Source: Candidatus Acidiferrum typicum
Lineage (GTDB): Bacteria; Acidobacteriota; Terriglobia; Acidiferrales; UBA7541
DNA length: 13,641 nucleotides
NCBI GenBank assembly: GCA_002478115.1
Contig: DLMH01000011.1
Span: forward strand, 4,746 to 18,386
Reading direction: 5' to 3'
Each line of letters starts with the position of its first letter. Position 1 is the first letter of the stretch. The translations under genes and the position numbers were made by a program. Under the pieces are notes generated by a model. The model made no database searches and had not been told where the DNA came from. It saw only the letters and a list, made by a program, of their open reading frames with translations. Positions 7,204 through 13,129 of the stretch are shown here, piece by piece.

Positions 7204-7887
7204 TCAATGACACGACCCGTCATCCTGAAACTGGCGACCGGCGACCATGGATGCCAGCGAGTGTGCGCAATTCATGATTCTCTGGTCCAACGGATCGTTA
7301 TTGAGAGTGTCGGGAGAGATGTAATCCATGGACTTGCGTGATTCCAGAATTGTATTGCTCAACTTTTGCATGTTGTCTAACTCGTTGGTAAGCAATCTTA
7401 AAGCGTCTCGATCCGAGTCAGTTGTCACTGCCACGGATGCCAGCGTGAGGCTCTTGGCAGCTTGACCCCGATAGACACTCAACCAGTCCTCCGTGATGGG
7501 GTATCCATGCTGGACAGCGTTAGTAAGGACGCTTCGCCATTCCCGGATCGCCGCCATTTCCTCGATGCCTGCCCTCAGGAACTCTTTCGAGAACCCTTGA
7601 TTTGCGGGCTCGGCTGTCGGAGAAGGAGCCGGCGCCGCGCTTGCCGCGGAGGCAGGCAATGCCAACATGATCTGATTCCCCTTAAAGCTGAGGGAACCGT
7701 TCGCGATGCGAGCCAGCGCTTCGATTTCGACGTAGGACCGGCCGTTCAACTGAACAACTGTCGCAACTCCGGGCCGGCCGTTTACGATCAGTGTCAAGTT
7801 CTGCTGCGCGGCTTGCGACAGAGCGAGTATTGGCAATGCCAGGAGCGCCGCCAATATCAACCACTTGCTGAATGGCCACTTTCGCAT
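7204..7887 (-). CDS. Secreted stalk-domain protein (copper amine oxidase N-terminal-like domain)
   Basis: The 227-residue product begins MRKWPFSKWLILAALLALP, a signal peptide ending near ALSQA. Residues about 31-80 (LTLIVNGRPGVATVVQLNG, then YVEIEALARIANGSLSFKG, NQIMLALP) match the beta-rich stalk domain first seen at the N-terminus of copper amine oxidases. An Ala/Pro/Ser linker follows. The C-terminal 120 residues are helical and charged (FLRAGIEEMAAIREWRSVL), not assigned to a family, and end with Cys-containing CAHS and SCH. GAGGAGGAG precedes the ATG by a few bases, so the 18-codon upstream extension is rejected. It lies 101 bp downstream of the membrane-anchored 193-residue protein gene, same strand, and may be co-transcribed. 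No catalytic residues are evident. Confidence 0.82.
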   Translation of the reverse strand: MRKWPFSKWLILAALLALPILALSQAAQQNLTLIVNGRPGVATVVQLNGRSYVEIEALARIANGSLSFKGNQIMLALPASAASAAPAPSPTAEPANQGFSKEFLRAGIEEMAAIREWRSVLTNAVQHGYPITEDWLSVYRGQAAKSLTLASVAVTTDSDRDALRLLTNELDNMQKLSNTILESRKSMDYISPDTLNNDPLDQRIMNCAHSLASMVAGRQFQDDGSCH

Positions 7888-7988
7888 AGGTCTCCTCCTC
7901 AATGACGTTTTCCCCCCACGCACAAGGGAGGTGCTCATCACTGTCTCTTGCGTTCTCTACGGTCCAAAGTGCTTTCGGCAATCCGAGT

Positions 7989-8570
7989 CTACGAAGCGGC
8001 CTTCGCACGCGCCGCCTCGGGCTCGCCGACCAGCTCCTCAAAGAGCGTCCGGTAATGAATCATGGCCTGGCGCAAGTCTTCGGTGCTGGCCTGCCCGCTC
8101 GATTGACGAAGCGCGGTTTGGTGGGCCGCACGGTAATTTTCCAGAACCAGTGGATGATCCACAGAGAGATCCGCGGCACGCTGTTCAAAGTCGCTCACGG
8201 GATAGCCACGTGTGGACATCACGTCGCCGAGCAGTTGGTCGGCGTCCGTGACTGCGCCTCCGGGACCGTCCACGAACCCGGCTTGAACTCTGGCCCACGA
8301 TTCGATAAACCGCGCACGATCACCCGGAGCGAGCGGCCGGATGTGAAAGCGCTCCACGCGTTCTGCGCGCTCGTCAAGCGCCGCTTCTGCTTTCTGCCGG
8401 CTCCCGCCATCTTTCACGGCGCGCGTATATTCAGCGCCGCCAAACTGAGTGCGGAGTCTTTGCGTTCGGCGTTTCTGAATAAAAAGCGCAATGGCGATGC
8501 CTGCGGCCAACACCACAATGATTGCGATGATTGCGGCTATTTGTGTCGTGCTTAGTGCTGATAGGTTCAT
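7989..8570 (-). CDS. Membrane-anchored conserved hypothetical protein
   Basis: The 193-residue product has a single N-terminal transmembrane helix (IAAIIAIIVVLAAGIAIALFI, about residues 10-31) followed by basic residues KRRTQRLR, so the rest is probably cytoplasmic. The soluble part contains patterns I have seen in a widespread uncharacterised family: FGGAEYTRAV, a helical stretch with ERVERFHIRPLAPGDRARF, GDVMSTRGYPVSDFEQRAAD, VDHPLVLENYRAAH and STEDLRQAMIHYRTLFEEL. These are near-invariant in the family, but no function is known. A TGGAGG element six bases before the ATG supports the start. It is preceded by a csbD-like gene 80 bp upstream on the same strand, with a stem-loop between them. 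Confidence 0.85.
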   Translation of the reverse strand: MNLSALSTTQIAAIIAIIVVLAAGIAIALFIQKRRTQRLRTQFGGAEYTRAVKDGGSRQKAEAALDERAERVERFHIRPLAPGDRARFIESWARVQAGFVDGPGGAVTDADQLLGDVMSTRGYPVSDFEQRAADLSVDHPLVLENYRAAHQTALRQSSGQASTEDLRQAMIHYRTLFEELVGEPEAARAKAAS

Positions 8571-8620
8571 GACCTTCCTCCAGTTATCGATCGATTCCTT
8601 GGCCCAAATCTAAGAGTCAT

Positions 8621-8645
8621 CACGGCTCGCTCGCGCGAAGCCGTG
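8621..8645 (-). terminator. Stem-loop after the csbD-like gene
   Basis: CACGGCT-N11-AGCCGTG is a 7-bp inverted repeat just past the csbD stop codon (8651-8653). A second overlapping hairpin, CCGTG-N6-CACGG (8641-8656), includes that stop. There is no U-run. It may attenuate read-through into the 193-residue protein gene. Confidence 0.4.
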
Positions 8646-8650
8646 CCGGC

Positions 8651-8833
8651 TCACGGTTTTTCGATGACTTTTTCCACCTGGCCGATTTTCTTTTGCACTT
8701 TCCCGGCTATTTTTTCGGCCGTTCCTTCGTCTTCCAAGTCGGGATTGTTCGTCAGTTTGGCTATCTTTTCCTTTATCTTGCCCTTCAGTTCGTGGACCTT
8801 GCCCGCGACTTCATTCTCAGTGCCTGACTTCAT
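8651..8833 (-). CDS. CsbD-like stress protein
   Basis: The 60-residue product starts MKSGTENEVAGKVHELKGK. It shows the CsbD-like repeat pattern: VAGKVHELKGKIKEKIAKL, then a short NNPDLEDEGTAEKIAGKVQ repeat of the same GKxxxxxGK type. Family members are small, charged, helical proteins induced by sigma-B or other general stress systems; their molecular action is unknown. A GAGGAG element lies about nine bases before this ATG, and the 24-codon upstream extension is Cys/Trp-containing and unlike the family, so it is rejected. The upstream intergenic region has no copy of the island's exact palindrome. Confidence 0.9.
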   Translation of the reverse strand: MKSGTENEVAGKVHELKGKIKEKIAKLTNNPDLEDEGTAEKIAGKVQKKIGQVEKVIEKP

Positions 8834-8908
8834 CGTGTTGTCTCCTCTGAAACAATTTAAGTTCCGCCACTCCGCTAAACACTCCTCGTCCTCACCGTGC
8901 GCCAAAAA

Positions 8909-8937
8909 AGCTCATGCACGGAGCATCTCGCGCTCCG
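8909..8937 (-). terminator. Possible intrinsic terminator for the frameshifted mini-gene
   Basis: On the minus strand, CGGAGC-N7-GCTCCG forms a 6-bp stem. A short GCTC-N7-GAGC hairpin overlaps its end and is followed directly by six T residues. It lies about 65 bp after the stop of the mini-gene at 8999. Confidence 0.45.
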
Positions 8938-8998
8938 CCAGCCCATTGCAGAGTTAGCGATGCGTGATTACATCTCTCCTCTTGACGCCAAGAAGACG

Positions 8999-9081
8999 CT
9001 AGTTCCTGCGCCAACGGGAATATCCCCAGCCCCCACCGCCCAGCAAAAACACAACAAGAAGAACTATCTCAGAGTTTCCAT
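8999..9081 (-). pseudogene. Frameshifted mini membrane protein (DUF3309-like)
   Basis: An ATG at 9079-9081 has AGGGAGG about six bases before it but reads only METLR before a TAG. One frame over, the same stretch encodes SEIVLLVVFLLGGGGWGYSRWRRN to a TAG at 8999. This is a short hydrophobic helix ending in a Gly-rich turn, typical of tiny DUF3309-like acidobacterial and proteobacterial membrane proteins. The good ribosome site is thus in the wrong frame for the recognisable product. Either a true one- or two-base indel has broken the gene, or there is a sequencing/assembly error. The frame that carries the product has no credible start of its own. An upstream promoter-like element (9156-9198) suggests it was a functional gene. 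Confidence 0.55.
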
Positions 9082-9155
9082 TTGGATCCTCCCTAGTCAG
9101 AGGAACCTGGTTGACTCGTTCGCAAAATAGTCGCCTGACTTGCATTGGCGGTGGC

Positions 9156-9198
9156 ATGTTAAGAGAGATGAGGGCGGATATCTGTTCACATCGAGACA
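9156..9198 (-). promoter_or_regulatory. Composite promoter E: one-mismatch palindrome with -10 hexamer (mini membrane protein)
   Basis: TGTTC-ACATCG-AGACA at 9183-9198 differs at one position from TGTYC-N6-GRACA. Toward the mini-gene, TAACAT (9161-9156) follows after exactly 21 bp, as in the other copies. An alternative sigma-54-like GGC-N9-TGC core lies downstream at about 9121-9136. Confidence 0.42.
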
Positions 9199-9274
9199 CT
9201 TTCACGTTTTGCGTGCTTTTTTCTTGGGGGGAAGTTGCTCGTGCTGGCAGGGAGCGAGGATCTACTCACTTACA

Positions 9275-9286
9275 CGTGGCGCCACG
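9275..9286. repeat. Perfect 12-bp palindrome after the first Crp/Fnr gene
   Basis: CGTGGCGCCACG is a perfect palindrome with no loop, 12 bp beyond the stop codon of the minus-strand Crp/Fnr gene. It has no T-run and may be chance in GC-rich DNA. Confidence 0.3.
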
Positions 9287-9297
9287 CGAAAGCTAAT

Positions 9298-10020
9298 TTA
9301 GTCGTGCAGGCCAACGCTTAGGAGGGAATCGTTGACGTGGATCTCGCCGTTGTACTGGATGAAGCCCAGTTTCCTGAATTTGTTCATGAAAAAATTGACC
9401 CGGGACCGTGTTGTGCCAATCATCTCCGCCAGCATCTCTTGCGATACCTTGGGAATGACCTTTTGAGGCAGGCCCGGCGCGCCATAGCGCGCCAGCAGCA
9501 GCAGAGTGCGCGCCAGCCGTTTCTCGCTGGAGTTGAAAAGCTGATCGATCAGGTTCTCTTCGACGCGGATGTTTCGTGCCAGCATATGAGCGATGAAGCG
9601 GTCGGAGAACTCGTGTTCCCCATGGAGCACGCGAATCATCTCGCTTTTCTCGATGACGAGCACGGTCGTTGGCGCAATCGCGGTTGCCGTAGCCATGCAA
9701 ATGGATTGGCCGGCAAGACACCCTTCCCCCAAAAAATCACCCGGTCCAAGGATCGCCACAACGGCTTCTTTGCCGGACTCATTGATCACCGTAAGCTTCA
9801 CGCCGCCTTCCTGAATGTACAGGACATTCTTCGCGGGATCGCCCTGCGCAAAGACGGTTTCTTTCCCTTGAAACTTCACAACCTTTCTCCCCACACCGGC
9901 CGAGTCGAGAAATAGTTTCACGTCGAAAGCAAGGCTTCTTGAAATCACTTTTCGGGGGGAGCGAGTGACTTGTACAGATACACGTCGAACTGCGGAAGAC
10001 AGCATACGATAGAATAGCAT
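9298..10020 (-). CDS. Crp/Fnr family transcriptional regulator (paralogue 1)
   Basis: The product has an N-terminal cyclic-nucleotide-binding-like domain (KETVFAQGDPAKNVLYIQEG, GKEAVVAILGPGDFLGEGCL), a long dimer helix (SDRFIAHMLARNIRVEENL) and a C-terminal winged helix (VSQEMLAEMIGTTRSRVNFF). The ligand pocket lacks the Arg-Ser pair of E. coli CRP (here ICMAT), so cAMP is unlikely; there is no FNR-type Cys cluster. Aligned to CRP's recognition helix, Arg180 is kept but Glu181 is Ser and Arg185 is Phe, so the DNA half-site should differ from TGTGA. The start is uncertain: ATGs at 10020 and 10005 lack a strong ribosome site, and the frame stays open to 10083 through what looks like operator DNA. 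I use 10020 (240 residues). Confidence 0.88.
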   Translation of the reverse strand: MLFYRMLSSAVRRVSVQVTRSPRKVISRSLAFDVKLFLDSAGVGRKVVKFQGKETVFAQGDPAKNVLYIQEGGVKLTVINESGKEAVVAILGPGDFLGEGCLAGQSICMATATAIAPTTVLVIEKSEMIRVLHGEHEFSDRFIAHMLARNIRVEENLIDQLFNSSEKRLARTLLLLARYGAPGLPQKVIPKVSQEMLAEMIGTTRSRVNFFMNKFRKLGFIQYNGEIHVNDSLLSVGLHD

Positions 10021-10038
10021 CCAACCGGATTCAGCGAA

Positions 10039-10076
10039 GTGTATAATATTGAACGGTCCGTGTAATATTGACACGG
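10039..10076. promoter_or_regulatory. Operator-like inverted and direct repeats upstream of Crp/Fnr paralogue 1
   Basis: CCGTGT-N7-ACACGG (10058-10076) is a perfect 6-bp inverted repeat. The element GTGTAATATTGA inside it is repeated as GTGTATAATATTGA at 10039-10052, about 20 bp away, i.e. two helical turns. The position just upstream of the regulator start suggests autoregulation; unproven. Confidence 0.45.
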
Positions 10077-10138
10077 TGTTCACAGCCCGCCGCGGAACTC
10101 CAGCAAGCCCTTAGGAGTCAGAGGATTAGGCGCGATTC

Positions 10139-10792
10139 CTAGCGGTTTCGGAGGACTTTCCACAATGAGCGGTGCACCTCTAATCCCCCATCGTAGTTAA
10201 TGAATCCCTTCTTCCTGAATCGATTCATGAACAGATTGACTCGTGGCCGCGTGGTCCCGACCATCTCCGCCAGAACTTGGTGACTTAGAGGAGGAATCTC
10301 AACAACCGCTGGACCCTTTCCATTCAAGTGGGCTAGCCGCAGAAGCACGCGCGCGAGCCGTTGTTCCGCAGAGGAAGTCAGGAGATGCGCCACGTGATCC
10401 TGGTAGTTTTTGACGCTGGACAGCAGATAGGCCACCAGGGAATTTGAGGTCTTATTCTTTTTGCGAAGCATTTGGAGCATCTTCTGTTTTTTGATGGTGC
10501 GTATGGAACTGGCGGTCAAGGCGACGGCCGTGGACACACGAAGGGGATAACCTGCGAGGCACAGCTCGCCAAAAAAATCATGCGCGCCCAGAATCGCGGT
10601 AACGGCCGATGGCTGATGTTTCATTCGGGTGGTGAGCCGCACCCCTCCTTCTTGAATGTAGAAAAGCGTGTAAGCGGGCGCGCCTTGCTTGTAGATGTTT
10701 TGTTTGTCCCGATAGTGCGCAACCTTGCCGCCCAAGCTGGCTCCTGAAGAGAAACCACCAAGGGGGGAACCTCTCTGCTTCCTGCGTTTCAT
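10139..10792 (-). CDS. Crp/Fnr family transcriptional regulator (paralogue 2)
   Basis: The 217-residue product starts MKRRKQRGSP with a GGAGAGGAG element before the ATG; the frame is open nine codons upstream but that ATG lacks such a site. It has a cNMP-binding-like domain (NIYKQGAPAYTLFYIQEGGV, AILGAHDFFGELCLAG), a dimer helix, and the winged helix LSHQVLAEMVGTTRPRVNLF. The recognition helix is nearly identical to paralogue 1 (GTTRPRVNLFMNRFRK against GTTRSRVNFFMNKFRK), so the two probably share a DNA target. Pocket residues PLRVST again do not match cAMP-binding CRP. The N-terminal region is unusually basic. It lies 33 bp downstream of the 67-residue helical protein gene, with which it likely forms an operon from promoter B, and precedes paralogue 1. 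Confidence 0.9.
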   Translation of the reverse strand: MKRRKQRGSPLGGFSSGASLGGKVAHYRDKQNIYKQGAPAYTLFYIQEGGVRLTTRMKHQPSAVTAILGAHDFFGELCLAGYPLRVSTAVALTASSIRTIKKQKMLQMLRKKNKTSNSLVAYLLSSVKNYQDHVAHLLTSSAEQRLARVLLRLAHLNGKGPAVVEIPPLSHQVLAEMVGTTRPRVNLFMNRFRKKGFINYDGGLEVHRSLWKVLRNR

Positions 10793-10825
10793 AGGTAGCT
10801 CCTCTCCAGCGTTGGTCACGCATCC

Positions 10826-11029
10826 TTATGCCTTCTCCGCTGCCTTCACGGACTCCCGATGAGCTTCTTGCGACCACTCGAAAGCCTTGCGCGCATGCTC
10901 CAGTGCTTGCTTGGAATGCTCGTGTCCGGTTTGGTGATCTTCTTTCCCGTGGTGCGTCGCAGCAACGCGGTGTGCGTGTGCGGCGAGTTCGTGGAATTCA
11001 GCAGCTCTTTGATGCGAGTCATTTGGCAT
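10826..11029 (-). CDS. Small His-rich helical conserved hypothetical protein (67 aa)
   Basis: The product starts MPNDSHQRAAEFHELAAHAH and continues as charged helix with TGHEHSKQALEHARKAFEW and SQEAHRESVKAAEKA. It is rich in His, Ala, Glu and Lys and looks like a small amphipathic helical hairpin. I have seen this family as a short conserved hypothetical in many soil bacteria; its function is unknown. The ribosome site is weak (GGGA before the ATG), so the start rests mainly on family resemblance; an extension to 11092 would run into the promoter palindrome. It is the first gene of a likely operon with the two Crp/Fnr regulators, 57 bp downstream of palindrome B. Confidence 0.72.
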   Translation of the reverse strand: MPNDSHQRAAEFHELAAHAHRVAATHHGKEDHQTGHEHSKQALEHARKAFEWSQEAHRESVKAAEKA

Positions 11030-11058
11030 AGTGTTTCCCAATCTCCGAAGTCCCTGGC

Positions 11059-11101
11059 ATCTTAGAACCATTCCATTTTGCATGCTGTCCAATAATGAAC
11101 A
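11059..11101 (-). promoter_or_regulatory. Composite promoter B: palindrome with -10 hexamer (67-aa protein and Crp/Fnr operon)
   Basis: TGTCC-AATAAT-GAACA at 11086-11101 is flanked by C and G, extending the palindrome. Toward the minus-strand gene, TAAGAT (11064-11059) follows after exactly 21 bp. The predicted transcript starts near 11052, giving a leader of about 23 bases. Confidence 0.62.
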
Positions 11102-11238
11102 GTCGCACCGCAGCCACCCGCTTCTCGTCGGGCGTCGAAAGCGCGCAAGCGGAAATGGAAATCAAACCAGATGGGACCGTCAACACGGGAGAGAAAAGTA
11201 AGGAGCGACATATTGTCTCCCCTCTTTATGCTGGCGAG

Positions 11239-11281
11239 TGTCCCAAAGTGGACAGACGAAGGCCAAAGAATAAGCTACTAA
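11239..11281 (+). promoter_or_regulatory. Composite promoter C: palindrome with -10-like hexamer (141-aa membrane protein)
   Basis: TGTCC-CAAAGT-GGACA at 11239-11254 is a perfect palindrome in its arms. A weak -10-like TACTAA (11276-11281) follows after 21 bp; ACTAAT one base further is an equally weak option. It lies 74 bp upstream of the ATG. Confidence 0.52.
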
Positions 11282-11327
11282 TCCAGCGACGGATCAAGCG
11301 AGTGAAGCCAATACTCGGGAGGCGGAG

Positions 11328-11753
11328 ATGCCATTGGATAAATCAGCGGCGGGCAATCTGAGTGGTCAGCGGCGAATCTTGGGTGTGTGCTGGCTCGTAT
11401 ACGGGGTTCTCCGCCTTCTCATGGGAATCTGTCTCGTTTTGTTTAGCGGAACGGCCACGGTCATGTTTGGCGCCCTTCTGGATCGCGTGCCTAATCCGTT
11501 CGCGTTGATGAATGATTTTCACATTGTTTATGCGGGTATCGTGGTCTTAGCCGTTCTATGCGGTGTGTTCGGGGTTCTCGCTGGATTGGCTCTCTTAGCA
11601 AATCAAAGGCCGGCCCGCACGCTGGCTCTCCTTGCAGCGTTCTTGTCGGTCTCTGAAATTCCGTTTGGGACAACTCTGGGAATCTATTCGCTTATCGCTC
11701 TGCTTCCATTGCGCGGTGTCTCTCCGGCAATCCGTTCTCAAGAAAGCGCATGA
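11328..11753 (+). CDS. Small polytopic membrane protein, unrecognised
   Basis: The 141-residue product has three to four predicted transmembrane segments: ILGVCWLVYGVLRLLMGICLV (split as a long first segment), an IVYAGIVVLAVLCGVFGVLA segment, TLALLAAFLSVSEIPFG and LGIYSLIALLPL. No catalytic or family motif is recognised; the layout resembles small uncharacterised acidobacterial membrane proteins. GGGAGGCGGAG directly precedes the ATG and supports the start. It is the first plus-strand gene, divergent from the Crp/Fnr operon across a 298-bp region that contains two copies of the palindrome, one facing each way, suggesting co-regulation with the regulators. Confidence 0.78.
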   Translation: MPLDKSAAGNLSGQRRILGVCWLVYGVLRLLMGICLVLFSGTATVMFGALLDRVPNPFALMNDFHIVYAGIVVLAVLCGVFGVLAGLALLANQRPARTLALLAAFLSVSEIPFGTTLGIYSLIALLPLRGVSPAIRSQESA

Positions 11754-12014
11754 TAAGAGCGTTGACAGGCCGATTTTTATCGCCATCTTCATCTAACGAT
11801 GCACCCAGAACGGTTCCCGTAATCATGTATTTAGCGGATTGACTAGCCCGTTCGGTACCGCGCACTGCATGTGAAGAATCGCTGTCATATGCCAGGTAGC
11901 TCGCATCTGTACGTTGTGCGGCGCCACGCCCGCGGAAGTTCTCTCCTTGAGTCAGCCAGAAGTGAGTAATGTAGATTTAAAGCAGATTCTTAATTACGCG
12001 CTAAGGGCGAGAGG
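11754..12014. other. Intergenic stretch with no supported gene
   Basis: About 260 bp between the membrane protein gene and the hairpin/promoter D. Short open frames exist (one contains a CTLC motif) but none has a credible start or clear coding bias. No RNA gene was recognised. Confidence 0.35.
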
Positions 12015-12030
12015 CGTGGATTCTCCACGC
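12014..12030. repeat. Perfect 7-bp stem-loop just upstream of palindrome D
   Basis: GCGTGGA-TTC-TCCACGC forms a perfect 7-bp stem with a 3-base loop, ending 5 bp before palindrome D. No T-run follows. It could be an extra operator or the end of an upstream transcript. Confidence 0.45.
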
Positions 12031-12034
12031 ATCC

Positions 12035-12077
12035 TGTCCAATAAGGAACAGTCTCCTTGATGACGCGCTGCCATAGT
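12035..12077 (+). promoter_or_regulatory. Composite promoter D: palindrome with -10 hexamer (YflT-like stress protein)
   Basis: TGTCC-AATAAG-GAACA at 12035-12050 is nearly identical to copy B over about 20 bp, including flanking C and GTC. CATAGT (12072-12077) follows after exactly 21 bp. Predicted leader about 55 bases. Confidence 0.58.
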
Positions 12078-12138
12078 GTGGGCTGGGACTTAGCTTCATG
12101 ACCTGAGAGCGATAGCAAGTACCCGAGGAGATTTTGAA

Positions 12139-12678
12139 ATGTCCACAATCAATTCAGTTGTAGCAGTGTATCCCACACATACGGAAGCGGACCAGGCAGT
12201 GAAAGAGCTTCAACGCGGCGGGGTCGACCTGCACAAGTTGTCGATCGTTGGGAGGGGGTACCACACGGATGAACACGCGGTAGGCTACTACAACACCGGC
12301 GACCGCATGAAGTATTGGGGCAAAGTTGGCGCGTTCTGGGGAGGCTTCTGGGGGCTTTTGTTCGGATCCGCTTTTTTCATCATTCCGGGTCTCGGCCCAA
12401 TCCTAGCGGCTGGACCGGTAGTTGCATGGATCGTGGGAGCGCTTGAGAGTGCAGTGATGGTAGGAGGGGTGAGCGCACTGGGAGCCGGTCTTTACAGCAT
12501 CGGAATTCCCAAGGACAGCGTGATGAAGTACGAAGCAGCGCTCAAGACGGATCAGTTCCTACTGATTGTCCATGGGACGGCCGCAGAAGTGACGAAGGCA
12601 AAGGACATCATCGAAACTACGCATCCCGCCCAATGTTCCCTGCACGTAGGCGAAGTGGCAGCATCGGCAAGAGTTTAG
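12139..12678 (+). CDS. YflT/DUF1269-like general stress membrane protein
   Basis: The 179-residue product starts MSTINSVVAVYPTHTEADQA, with GAGGAG eight bases before the ATG. Residues 1-60 match the heat-induced stress protein YflT-like domain (a ferredoxin-like AVYPTHTEADQAVKELQRGG, then LSIVGRGYH). The middle is a Gly-rich hydrophobic region with two likely membrane segments (FWGGFWGLLFGSAFFIIPGL, then VVAWIVGALESAVMVGGVSA), like a glycine zipper. The C-terminus returns to a soluble strand-helix (FLLIVHGTAAEVTKAKDII). The family is associated with general stress responses; mechanism unknown. Palindrome D 89 bp upstream links it to the island's predicted regulon. The downstream neighbour is a transaldolase pseudogene. 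Confidence 0.88.
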   Translation: MSTINSVVAVYPTHTEADQAVKELQRGGVDLHKLSIVGRGYHTDEHAVGYYNTGDRMKYWGKVGAFWGGFWGLLFGSAFFIIPGLGPILAAGPVVAWIVGALESAVMVGGVSALGAGLYSIGIPKDSVMKYEAALKTDQFLLIVHGTAAEVTKAKDIIETTHPAQCSLHVGEVAASARV

Positions 12679-12700
12679 ATTTCCCGCGAGTTGTGGTCGC

Positions 12701-13041
12701 AAGGAGGTAGACCTCGCAAAAAGAAAGTTGCGCGGGCAAGCTGCCATCGCCAGTTCCAAGATGGCCTCTAAAACCATAAGGGGATCTTCTGGAGCGACCG
12801 GATTAGGAAGCGAGCGGCTTAAGGCGCTTGTGTCTAGCGGCTGCTCTAGGCCAGCACCAGCGCCTGGAACCCGGGATACCGTGACCTGAAATAGGTCCAG
12901 ACCATCATCGGATGGAGCACGACCAACACGGTCCCGGTCGAAACCCTCAAGGCCCGCCGCGACCACGAAGAGCCGAAAGCCCGGCCCGAACAAGATGTCA
13001 AGAATGCCCGCTGGGTGTTGTACGTCATCAACAGGCAGTGA
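12701..13041 (+). pseudogene. tal: Decayed transaldolase gene remnant
   Basis: In one frame, 12725-12820 reads KLRGQAAIASSK and later GSERLKAL, matching the LRGKAAIANAKLAY...GERWKAL region of TalAB-type transaldolases. From 12832 the match moves to another frame: V-stop-RLL-stop-ASTSAWNPGYRDLK-stop-VQTIIG, then TTNTVPVETLKARRDH. This is the conserved VQRLLWASTSTKNPxYxDxxYVxxLIG...TVNTxPPxTLxAFRDH block, with three TAG stops (12835, 12847, 12892) at Gln, Trp and Tyr positions. EQDVKNARWVL follows to a TGA at 13039-13041. The N-terminal half with the catalytic Lys is absent and indels are present. Third-codon positions in the second segment are strongly G/C, showing it was once coding. In life it would transfer dihydroxyacetone units in the pentose phosphate pathway. 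Confidence 0.8.
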
Positions 13042-13129
13042 GCGAAGCCGCGGGGGGAGTGGCGCAGCGTGGGGCGCCAAAACTGATGCAGTCGAAGTTG
13101 CGGTCCAAAACAAATTCGGGCGAGAAACC

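Noticed and set aside
8840..8855. TGTCT-N6-AAACA upstream of the csbD-like gene as another regulon site
   Set aside because: Two mismatches to the consensus, and it overlaps the ribosome binding site, where an activator could not work.
9121..9136. Sigma-54-like GGC...TTGC core with GG-N10-GC spacing upstream of the mini-gene
   Set aside because: Well spaced, but the other palindrome promoters have no matching -24/-12 pair, whereas all five have a -10-like hexamer at a fixed distance. A class II sigma-70 layout explains more.
11095..11361. 88-codon plus-strand open frame in the divergent promoter region
   Set aside because: It starts inside palindrome B, covers palindrome C, has no ribosome site or family motif, and overlaps the start of the membrane protein gene.
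11872..12060. Short plus-strand open frame with a CTLC motif in the intergenic region
   Set aside because: No start codon with a ribosome site, mixed codon bias, and it runs through the hairpin and palindrome D.
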